Shown: piece after piece, positions 7,353 to 14,209 of the stretch
Layout: every line of letters starts with the position of its first letter
Numbering within the stretch: position 1 is the stretch's first letter
From: GWA2-49-15 sp964359085
GTDB lineage: Bacteria; Bdellovibrionota; Bacteriovoracia; Bacteriovoracales; Bacteriovoracaceae
DNA length: 14,845 nucleotides
Direction of reading: 5' to 3'
Assembly: GCA_964359085.1 (NCBI GenBank)
Contig: CAYHRT010000088.1
Coordinates: forward strand, 1-14,845
Made by a program: the position numbers and the translations under genes
The notes under the pieces: model-generated
Seen by the model: only the letters and a program-made list of their open reading frames with translations
What the model was told of the DNA's origin: nothing
Databases searched by the model: none

Positions 7353-9050
7353 TCATTGGTAATGTGAATCAACAACAATTCCCATTTCCTTTGCCCCATA
7401 TTCAATGATCTTGATATTTTCCAAGCTTGGTTTATCTTTTGGAATACGGAATACGGTCAAACTCCATGGTTTTAAGACATATTCAGCGATACCAAGATTT
7501 GTGTCTCCATCGTTGAGATTAATCTTGGTGCTACGTTCTTTTGCGCTTTTATTGACAACAAATAAGGCGATTAACTTATTTTCTTGTGCCGGATCAATGG
7601 TGGCGTATGAATTGACCATATCATTAAAGCTGTCTTCAACTTCCACAAGCTGCCCGATAAAATATTCAGAAAATAGTGCATACATATTGTAGAGATTTGT
7701 GGGTGTATCATCTAATAAGAGGGCCCATGGAATTGGCTCAGGCCGATTGGTATTTAAAAAAGAACGATTGAAATTTTCTATGCCACTATTTGCGGCGATT
7801 CCAATTATTTCCGCCATGTAGAGAGGACGTACGATGGGATGATAATTGGGTGTGGTGTCCAAGGAGTCGACGGCAAATTCAGATAACACTAATTTTGCAT
7901 CTGGATAGTTTTGATTTTTCCATTCTTGCATGCGATTGAATACATTAGGCGTAAAATCCATGTAGGAGCCTCGATCATAAACATTTACATAATCACTTAC
8001 ATGAAAAAGTTGAGTCGATTCCAACATCTCATTTACCATCTGGTGTCCTGTCCGATCTACGATAATAGAGTTTGGATCACTAACTTTAGTTCGGAAGGTG
8101 GGATAATAATGAAAGCTGGCATAGTCGAGAAGTTTGTAGCCCTTGGGATTAAGATTTGTATCGCTTTCGGCCTTCTTAAGTCTGGAAAAAAAATAGGGCA
8201 AAAAATGGTCGAAGCTGCCGTTGCCATAGCTACATTCCATGACTCCTCTTACTGAAGTCCACTGGCAATCTTTCTGCATATTACCGCTTTGCCAATCAGC
8301 ATAGGAATTGGCGATCTCTGGTCCCCAAAGCTTAATATCATTTGCATCACCGGAAACTTCCTCTTGACCGGCCCTGACGGCAATAGCGTACTCTATATAT
8401 CTGTCGATGTAGTCATCGGCAGACATCGGTTCATCAAAGGGCCAGATATCAGCATGGGTATCGGCCCATTGGTCAAATTCATTCCCAAGACACACATGTT
8501 TCAAATTTAATTTTAAATCGCCATTCACGTGTTGTATAAATTTTGTTGCGAATTGAGCCGTTGCTGTATTTGAAAGAACATAGCGCCCGTTAGTGGCAAT
8601 AGGCATGAGACCTAAAAGATTAATTTGCATAATCGGTTCAGCACCGTATTCTCTTACCTTCTTGATTGCTTCTTCATATGATTCAATTTTTTTGTAATTT
8701 CCTTTCGAGAGGAAGGTCATGCCATTTTCCCAATTATAGGTATCATAAAGATTTCCACCAATTCGAATTGTGCCAAGGTTAAGTGGTTTTACCTTGTCTG
8801 CGCTAGGGTATGCAGTAAAGGGTGAGAGTTGTGTTCCATAGAATTCTCTCCCAATACTTCCTTTAGTGCCTGCCGTGTTCATATTAACAGTAATTGTGCC
8901 GTTTATTTCGTCTTTGATTTCATCCTTTATCTCTTCCTGCACTTCACCACCAGGGATACTCAACTCTTTTATATCGGTCTCATCATATTTTTCTGAATTG
9001 GCCAGATTGCATCCCAAAAGGCAAAACGAGAGAAAAAATAATTTAAACAT
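7353..9050 (-). CDS. Glycoside hydrolase lipoprotein, GH44-like (clan A type)
   Basis: This 565-residue protein has a short lipoprotein signal, LFFLSFCLLGC, with Cys14 as the lipidation site and Asn at +2, so outer-membrane sorting is likely. A charged linker with repeated IKDE units (about 40-50) follows. Seen in the catalytic domain: RIGGNLYDTYNWEN at 96-109, closely like the GGN..T.YNW segment of GH44; GNEFDQW, with Glu191 as probable acid/base; HYYP at 314-317; and LSEFAVD, with Glu391 as probable nucleophile. The last ~110 residues look like the small beta-sandwich seen in GH44, GH39 and GH51. The start has GGAG nine bases upstream. Known: GH44 enzymes cut beta-1,4-glucans and related chains. 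Inference: it cuts or trims the polysaccharide made by this locus during secretion. GH39/GH51-like membership is an alternative. Confidence 0.8.
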   Translation of the reverse strand: MFKLFFLSFCLLGCNLANSEKYDETDIKELSIPGGEVQEEIKDEIKDEINGTITVNMNTAGTKGSIGREFYGTQLSPFTAYPSADKVKPLNLGTIRIGGNLYDTYNWENGMTFLSKGNYKKIESYEEAIKKVREYGAEPIMQINLLGLMPIATNGRYVLSNTATAQFATKFIQHVNGDLKLNLKHVCLGNEFDQWADTHADIWPFDEPMSADDYIDRYIEYAIAVRAGQEEVSGDANDIKLWGPEIANSYADWQSGNMQKDCQWTSVRGVMECSYGNGSFDHFLPYFFSRLKKAESDTNLNPKGYKLLDYASFHYYPTFRTKVSDPNSIIVDRTGHQMVNEMLESTQLFHVSDYVNVYDRGSYMDFTPNVFNRMQEWKNQNYPDAKLVLSEFAVDSLDTTPNYHPIVRPLYMAEIIGIAANSGIENFNRSFLNTNRPEPIPWALLLDDTPTNLYNMYALFSEYFIGQLVEVEDSFNDMVNSYATIDPAQENKLIALFVVNKSAKERSTKINLNDGDTNLGIAEYVLKPWSLTVFRIPKDKPSLENIKIIEYGAKEMGIVVDSHYQ

Positions 9051-9095
9051 TGTTGTTACTCCATCTTAATGACTATTAATTCGAAATTTCACCTG

Positions 9096-9164
9096 GATGA
9101 TTATGCTCAACAATTGGAACGAAGAATATGAGCTTGGACTTTGGGCCCGATGATTTTACTCAAC
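9096..9164. repeat. Imperfect 16-bp direct repeat between the methyltransferase and glycosidase genes
   Basis: GATGATTATGCTCAAC (9096-9111) and GATGATTTTACTCAAC (9149-9164) match at 14 of 16 bases and are 53 bases apart. Both lie in the 132-base gap between the two minus-strand genes, upstream of the glycosidase start. They may be a decayed duplication or a pair of binding sites. No terminator-like hairpin with a T run was seen in this gap. Confidence 0.35.
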
Positions 9165-9182
9165 GGGATGACTGTTGGGACA

Positions 9183-9914
9183 TCATGGGTATTTCATGGG
9201 TTTTTGCAATACCATGTAAGCATAGCTGGTCAAATACGAGATTGGATGTTTTGTTAGAAAGAATGCCAACTTTTCATGCAGCCACTTCAGCGGCCTAATT
9301 TTTTCATAATAATATCCGTGTCCAAAGAATCCCGTATATTCCACAACGTCATAACCATAAGAAGTGATTTTTTTAATTTGTCCTTTGGTTGGTCCTCTGC
9401 AGCCGCGATAATAGGCCGGGAACTTACCATAATTCCCGGCCTTGCCTCTATTTGGATCTATCCAGAGTAAAAGCTTATAGGCCAGTTTTTCTGGGATTAG
9501 CAGATTTATGAGATAGGGTAGTGCCCATAAGGTTGGGATGAAATGAAAGGCATGTCCACCTTCATTAAGCAGACGATAAATATTTTGATGAAAAATTCTA
9601 TCATTTATGACGTGCTCGGCTACCATTCTACTAAAAATAAAATCAAAATTTGAATCTAGCTTTATGATCTCATCCGAGGCGATATCGGCCCTGATCTTAT
9701 GAAATTCATTTGAAGCTTTGTTCAACTCGGCCTGCGAGATATCAAGAAGAGTATATTGGATGTTATTGTTCCTAATAAATTCGATGGCCAATGAGGGGTT
9801 AGAACCTCCTCCGACTTCGCAAATATTTTTAAACTTATTCTTTTGAATATAGTCCATTAAAAAACGTTCATAGTTGTCATGGGCGGTTTCGGTAGAATCA
9901 AATGTTACTTTCAT
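9183..9914 (-). CDS. Class I SAM-dependent methyltransferase
   Basis: A 243-residue cytoplasmic methyltransferase of the Rossmann type. I chose the ATG at 9914 because GGAG lies ten bases upstream and the protein then begins with a normal leader (MKVTFDSTET). A longer frame to 9977 would add a 21-residue hydrophobic stretch with no ribosome site. Seen: SAM motif I ICEVGGGSNPSL at 31-42, motif II acidic YTLLDIS, and FDFIFSRMVAEHV, the motif IV region with a following helix. The C-terminal half contains GNYGKFPAYYRGCRGPTKGQ, basic and aromatic, probably for the acceptor. Inference: it methylates a sugar or a terminal residue of the glycan. It is the first gene of a minus-strand run (methyltransferase, glycosidase, GT4, deacetylase) and diverges from the Wzz-like gene across 157 bases. 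Confidence 0.88.
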   Translation of the reverse strand: MKVTFDSTETAHDNYERFLMDYIQKNKFKNICEVGGGSNPSLAIEFIRNNNIQYTLLDISQAELNKASNEFHKIRADIASDEIIKLDSNFDFIFSRMVAEHVINDRIFHQNIYRLLNEGGHAFHFIPTLWALPYLINLLIPEKLAYKLLLWIDPNRGKAGNYGKFPAYYRGCRGPTKGQIKKITSYGYDVVEYTGFFGHGYYYEKIRPLKWLHEKLAFFLTKHPISYLTSYAYMVLQKPMKYP

Positions 9915-9924
9915 CAAGATTAAA

Positions 9925-9930
9925 CTCCAG
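9925..9930 (-). promoter_or_regulatory. Ribosome binding site that decides the methyltransferase start
   Basis: CTGGAG on the minus strand ends ten bases before the ATG at 9914. The upstream in-frame candidate at 9977 has nothing comparable, so the shorter protein is preferred. Confidence 0.55.
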
Positions 9931-9958
9931 CTAATTAAAATGACCAGTAAAGTAACGC

Positions 9959-9983
9959 CATTGATACAGAAGAGCATTGATAC
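9959..9983. repeat. 9-bp direct repeat in the divergent methyltransferase/Wzz region
   Basis: CATTGATAC occurs at 9959-9967 and again at 9975-9983, with a spacing of 16 bases. With the methyltransferase starting at 9914, both copies lie in the 157-base divergent intergenic region that must hold promoters for both units. This is a possible regulator site. No clear sigma-70 boxes were recognised here on either strand. Confidence 0.35.
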
Positions 9984-10071
9984 GGATCGGCCTACCCGTT
10001 GCCTGAAATCATTTCCAAATAGAACCTATCATGGAAAAAATGTCTAAGTCTTTCTTATAAGGTGTCGAATT

Positions 10072-10881
10072 ATGACAGGCCTCAAACGTTTCTGGACCAT
10101 CCCTTTTTTCGTTATTGTGGGGGCATTGTGTGGTCTTGCCTACTGTGCCTATACAATTCCGCTCTACGAAATTTCTGGCTCGGTGGGACTCCTGCGGCCA
10201 ACTTTACCGCCTGTATCGAATTATATGCCTGAGACTCAAAACAGATGGGTATGGATACGAGATGGGCTTGCCATGAAGAATATGTTACTGCAAGATTCAG
10301 TACTCTATGATGTCATTCAAAGTTCAGAAGTTTTAAAAGAGCGTTTAGAGCTTTTCTCAATCGAATTCCCGGCCTTGCAGAAAGATGATCTTACTTCAAA
10401 TTTTATAAATAAATTAAAGAAATCTATTAAAATTCAATATACAGGGGGAGATGCCAATATTTTCATTTTTACAGTGAAAGATGCCAATCCTGGATTAGCA
10501 AAAGAAATAGTAAGTCAACTTATGTCTCAGCTTAAGTCCTTATATGAAGAAGCAATGTTCAAGCGAAATTCTCTTTCCTTAGATGAGTTACATGTAAAAA
10601 CCTTGGCGTTGAAGCAAGAAATTGGAATGAAGAGCAAGAATGATACGGATTCGTATTTACAAAGTAGACTTAATGCCGCTTATGATGCGGAAGCTAAGCT
10701 CTATGTTGAAAATATTCTTCAAAATATTCAAAGTAAGGCGCTGCTCAAAACCATTAACGATCCTTATATCCCAACACATCCGATTTGGCCGAGATGGGAT
10801 TTACTCATCTTCTTTTCTACCCTGACAGGCCTACTAATTGGGGTCACGTTCTACTATTTAATTTCACGAAGCAATGAATGA
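10072..10881 (+). CDS. Polysaccharide co-polymerase / chain-length determinant (Wzz-like)
   Basis: A 269-residue inner-membrane protein with the layout of Wzz-type co-polymerases. A first membrane segment lies near residues 9-29 (FFVIVGALCGLAYCAYTIPL). A mostly helical periplasmic domain follows with coiled-coil-like stretches. The proline-rich DPYIPTHPIWPRWD lies just before a second membrane segment at about 243-264. Only a short tail remains after it, so the cytoplasmic tyrosine-kinase domain of Wzc-type proteins is absent. The start has AAGGTG seven bases upstream. The stop overlaps the polymerase start by eight bases (ATGAATGA), so the two are translated together. Role inferred: it controls polymer length with the Wzy protein. 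It is somewhat shorter than the usual Wzz length of ~320-370, and sequence motifs are few, so the call leans on topology and context. Confidence 0.82.
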   Translation: MTGLKRFWTIPFFVIVGALCGLAYCAYTIPLYEISGSVGLLRPTLPPVSNYMPETQNRWVWIRDGLAMKNMLLQDSVLYDVIQSSEVLKERLELFSIEFPALQKDDLTSNFINKLKKSIKIQYTGGDANIFIFTVKDANPGLAKEIVSQLMSQLKSLYEEAMFKRNSLSLDELHVKTLALKQEIGMKSKNDTDSYLQSRLNAAYDAEAKLYVENILQNIQSKALLKTINDPYIPTHPIWPRWDLLIFFSTLTGLLIGVTFYYLISRSNE

Positions 10882-12106
10882 GAAATCTGCTCTCCATCTT
10901 TTCTTTAGACCGCTAACATACATATATCTCTATATTTTTCTTATAATAACGACAATTCATCAGCAGATTCCTATTTTAAGTTCTTTGCCGCTTGAACTAA
11001 TATGTTTTCTTTTCGCTATTATTTTCTCGCTTGTCGATAGGTTGATAATAAACAATAAATTCTTTATTAGAGCACTAATCTTGGCATTGGTGGCGGTTGT
11101 CATTCCCCTAATATCATCACTTGTAAATAATGATCAGCTTCAGGTAATTTTAGAAGGGGAATATCGAAGTTTTTTTAAAATTGTTATGCTGGTGCCTTTG
11201 CTCCTGTTTTATGTTGATACGCCAAAGAAAGTGGACGAGTTAATTAACCTTTTTATCCTATCATTCGGGCTTTTAGGATTAATATTCCTGTATAGATTTC
11301 TAATCTTGAATGAGGTGAGAGATTATGATCTAAGACCGTTACTAAGAATGAAAAATGGTGATCCTAATTTTCTAAGCACCTATTTTACCGCCTGCGTTCC
11401 GTTTTCTCTCTATCGCTATGGCCAATCGAGACAAGTTTGGAAGGGCATGATGTATGCGGCCTTAACTGCTTTTTTTATTTTATGCACGATTATGAATCAA
11501 TCAAGAATGGGAATAATTGCACTTGTTGTCACGTTACTCATGATGATGTTCCTGTTAAAATGGCGTTACAGATTAAGCCTTTTCTTTATCGCTATTTCTC
11601 TTCCGCTCGGTAGTTTATTTTTTTCTTTTGGAAATAAAATTCTTCTTCGCTTTAGAAATATGGACGATACATCCAATGTTGATAGATTGAAAACGCTCAA
11701 TGCAGGAATTCGCACCTTTCTTGAATCGCCATGGTTTGGTGTCGGTTGGAATAAATCGTCGCAATACTATTACCAATTTTCTGAATATCCGGCCTTCCAG
11801 TCGACGACAGCACCGTATGAAGTTCATAATACACTATTAAAAATAGGCAGTGAGACTGGCCTGCTTGGAATGAGTCTTTATTGTGTAGTTTTAATATTAG
11901 TTGCTGCCGCAATTCTGCAAGCTATGAAGAGAAACAAAGAGTTGGCCATTATCAATATGGCAGTGATCACCTCTTTGATGATAAATACCATGACAATCTC
12001 AGCAGGATACAAGGACATCTACATCTTTCTGTTGATTGTAATTTTTATTTTTAGCAGTGCAACCTTTAAGGTAAAGGAAAGCATGGTAAATCTTTTGAAG
12101 AGGTGA
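10874..12106 (+). CDS. Wzy-type polymerase / O-antigen ligase family membrane protein
   Basis: A 410-residue polytopic inner-membrane protein with about ten to twelve hydrophobic segments. Seen: NQSRMGIIALVV near residue 212, and in the large periplasmic loop LESPWFGVGWNKS, followed by EVHNTLLKIGSETGLLGM (about 315-332). This is the G.G...HN..L...E.GLLG signature of the Wzy_C / O-antigen ligase (PF04932) family. It either polymerises undecaprenyl-linked repeat units in the periplasm or ligates glycan to a carrier; coupling to the Wzz-like gene by an eight-base overlap favours polymerase. The 3' end runs 108 bases into the oppositely read GNAT gene, so both last transmembrane codons and the partner's tail are encoded by the same DNA. 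Confidence 0.9.
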   Translation: MNEKSALHLFFRPLTYIYLYIFLIITTIHQQIPILSSLPLELICFLFAIIFSLVDRLIINNKFFIRALILALVAVVIPLISSLVNNDQLQVILEGEYRSFFKIVMLVPLLLFYVDTPKKVDELINLFILSFGLLGLIFLYRFLILNEVRDYDLRPLLRMKNGDPNFLSTYFTACVPFSLYRYGQSRQVWKGMMYAALTAFFILCTIMNQSRMGIIALVVTLLMMMFLLKWRYRLSLFFIAISLPLGSLFFSFGNKILLRFRNMDDTSNVDRLKTLNAGIRTFLESPWFGVGWNKSSQYYYQFSEYPAFQSTTAPYEVHNTLLKIGSETGLLGMSLYCVVLILVAAAILQAMKRNKELAIINMAVITSLMINTMTISAGYKDIYIFLLIVIFIFSSATFKVKESMVNLLKR

Positions 12107-13183
12107 GCGCATGATGGTCACAAGAAATAGGAAATATCCATAGAGATTTTTAGGAAAGACGATAAGATTAAGGTCGAAATTAATATTTTTGGACCAAAAC
12201 TGTTTGTAACCTTCTCCGCCTTGAAGTAAATCCAAAACATCAGCACCTTGCGCGATGGCCCTCTCGATCATGCTAAGGGTCTGTATGGAGCCAATTCTAT
12301 ATTGAGAATAGCTTTCGTCAAATGCGACAGTATAGGCAAACAATCTAGCTTTAATTAGAAATGATATTTCAACAGAGGCTATCTGGTTATTGAGAGTGAT
12401 ATAATTTGCCATTAAGATGCCATGATCAAAAGCATTGTGGACCAACCTCTCAAGAAAGTGGAATTGAACAGGATCCGAACATAGTGAACTTGAAGTCCCT
12501 TTCTTTAGAAAACGCGCCGTGTGCATGACTTTGAAGTGTGATAGAACTTGTGATAATTCATCATGTGTTTCAATTCTTAAATACGAAACCTGAAAAGATT
12601 TCTCAAGTTTTCTTTTGTATTGCATGATTCTTTTAAATTTTCCACCACTCCAGTCTTTATATTTAAGCTGGGTTGGTAAGCAAATATAAGAGCATGGAAT
12701 TCTCTCGCAGATGGTGGCAAGTAACGGAAACTGTCCAAGATTTGAAATTAAAGATCTAAATTTTGTATCATGTTGCATATTTTTGAGATAACTGGCATCG
12801 ATCTTATTTTCTTTCATCCAAAGCGCAAGTGCATCGATGGTTGCTGCGTAATATTCTGGTGCGATGAGGAGCTCATAATGGTCCCCATATTCATAATTCA
12901 ATTGCATGAAGTAGATAGCATTCACATCGAAGTATCGATACAGCTTTTCCTTTCGCAATTTATAGGGAATGAGGGCGATGACCTTGTCTGTATTTTGATC
13001 TCTTACTTCTAAAACCTTTGCTTCAAGCGAAAATCTGTGACAGGCCTCTGCGCAACTCTTAAACCATGAGTACTCCATTGATAATCCTGGGCGAGCTATT
13101 CCCGTAGACAACCTTTCCCAATTGTTCTTGAGGTCTATATTTTCAGGATCGAAGATTATATTTTTTACACTTAAGTTATACAT
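11999..13183 (-). CDS. FemAB/CelD-like GNAT acyltransferase (Acetyltransf_6 type)
   Basis: A 394-residue soluble protein with a long N-terminal domain (about 1-180) and a C-terminal GNAT domain (about 185-335). Seen: RIMQYKRKLEKSF at 185-197; FLERLVHNAFDHGILMANYI around 243-262; a serine/tyrosine stretch AFDESYSQYRIGSIQ at 287-301; and the late motif DLLQGGEGYKQFW at 318-330, matching the 'DFLRG.E.YK..W' of CelD/BcsL and FemAB-type proteins. GAGG lies seven bases before the ATG, and the gene follows the beta-barrel gene by 14 bases, so it is third in that operon. Exosortase-A loci usually carry a FemAB-like protein of this kind. The last 35 residues (360-394) lie antisense to the polymerase gene and may be a recent extension. 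Substrate unknown; it could transfer an acyl or aminoacyl group to a sugar. Confidence 0.85.
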   Translation of the reverse strand: MYNLSVKNIIFDPENIDLKNNWERLSTGIARPGLSMEYSWFKSCAEACHRFSLEAKVLEVRDQNTDKVIALIPYKLRKEKLYRYFDVNAIYFMQLNYEYGDHYELLIAPEYYAATIDALALWMKENKIDASYLKNMQHDTKFRSLISNLGQFPLLATICERIPCSYICLPTQLKYKDWSGGKFKRIMQYKRKLEKSFQVSYLRIETHDELSQVLSHFKVMHTARFLKKGTSSSLCSDPVQFHFLERLVHNAFDHGILMANYITLNNQIASVEISFLIKARLFAYTVAFDESYSQYRIGSIQTLSMIERAIAQGADVLDLLQGGEGYKQFWSKNINFDLNLIVFPKNLYGYFLFLVTIMRSPLQKIYHAFLYLKGCTAKNKNYNQQKDVDVLVSC

Positions 13184-13197
13184 GGGTGCCTCATTGA

Positions 13198-14208
13198 TTA
13201 AATTGAAAAATTTAAATTGAAATTGACTTGATTATCATACCATTTTTCACCAAGACTACTAGAACTCATCCTTACGTATGCGAGTGTCATTTCCAAGGAA
13301 TTTCTATTTCCAAATTCTAGTTGGAAAAACTTATTTATTTCACTGCCTTCAATTTTCAAATGATCAATAAAGCGAGTATAAGCCATTCCTGATGAGACAA
13401 TCAGAGTATCTCTAAAACTATAATTTGCACCAAGATTAGGGCCGGCACCTAAGACATACCAAGGTGATGGATATCTCGATGTTATAAATTTACTTTGTCC
13501 ATAGCTCGTACTCATGCCTCCGAAAATTGAGAAAGGATGTACCTCGTACCCGCCGTTCAGCTCGGCCCCAAATGAGGTAAGCTGATTTTTATCGTTAACC
13601 AGACTATGTTTCAATGATATTGATGATTCGAGTGCTTTCGCTAGCTTTATCTTTGTCACTATTTCAAATTTATTTTCTACTAATGTATGCTCGACCCCAG
13701 CAGGTAAAAATAAATTTGTATACATAAAGTCTTTTTTATAATCAAAACTCAATTGAAAATTATCATGCTTATAGGCATAGCCTAACCCTTGGGTAAGTAA
13801 ATGATGATCTGTCACAATTTTGTCTTGAGTCGTATTTTGCAAAACATGCGTTCCCACGAAAATATTTAAATAATGATCCGGTGAAAACATTCTCCCGAGT
13901 ATTCCTGCGATGTGATTACCTTCAAAGGTATATTGTGAAGTGTTTCCCTCATTTTGCAGAATATTTAGGCCAAAATCGAAAGCGGCAGGTCTTGAATCAT
14001 CATAGGGCCAAAAGATATTACGTCTATTGTTTTGATAATTAAGCGAAAATGATTTCATGCTGATATTATTTGCGACGCTATCACTCCGCATTTTTGTATT
14101 AATAATTCCTGGTTCCTCACTTTCACTACTCCTACTCAATTGCGAAAGTAAGCTAAAAACAAAAATTATTTCAATACAGACGATGACAAACCTTTCTGGT
14201 GTCATCAT
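13198..14208 (-). CDS. Outer-membrane beta-barrel protein, probable polysaccharide-locus OMP
   Basis: I chose the ATG at 14208 (336 residues), one base after the TAA of the sugar transferase; a longer form to 14247 would overlap that gene by 38 bases. Seen: an N-terminal signal-like segment (basic MMTPER, then VIVCIEIIFVFSLLSQLS), followed by many short alternating amphipathic strands with glycine turns and aromatic residues. Examples are FQLSFDYKKDFMY, SISLKHSLV, FSIFGGMSTSYG, LIVSSGMAYTRF and LEMTLAYVRM. It ends NQVNFNLNFSI, a plausible last beta strand although the final residue is not Phe. Known: exosortase-A and similar loci encode an outer-membrane protein of unknown role. Inference: it may be the exit channel or an anchoring factor. 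No named family was recognised, so the call rests on strand pattern and operon context. Confidence 0.75.
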   Translation of the reverse strand: MMTPERFVIVCIEIIFVFSLLSQLSRSSESEEPGIINTKMRSDSVANNISMKSFSLNYQNNRRNIFWPYDDSRPAAFDFGLNILQNEGNTSQYTFEGNHIAGILGRMFSPDHYLNIFVGTHVLQNTTQDKIVTDHHLLTQGLGYAYKHDNFQLSFDYKKDFMYTNLFLPAGVEHTLVENKFEIVTKIKLAKALESSISLKHSLVNDKNQLTSFGAELNGGYEVHPFSIFGGMSTSYGQSKFITSRYPSPWYVLGAGPNLGANYSFRDTLIVSSGMAYTRFIDHLKIEGSEINKFFQLEFGNRNSLEMTLAYVRMSSSSLGEKWYDNQVNFNLNFSI

Positions 14209-14209
14209 T

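Noticed and set aside
7911..8255. 114-codon plus-strand frame inside the glycosidase gene
   Set aside because: Antisense to the catalytic domain with its HYYP segment and no ribosome site or family likeness.
8908..8940. Short repeat in the glycosidase gene (IKDEIKDEI)
   Set aside because: Only two to three short units in a charged linker after the lipobox; ordinary low-complexity spacer rather than a separate element.
9915..9977. Hydrophobic N-terminal extension of the methyltransferase (possible membrane anchor)
   Set aside because: No ribosome site before it, whereas GGAG precedes the ATG at 9914; the extension covers the repeat-bearing intergenic region.
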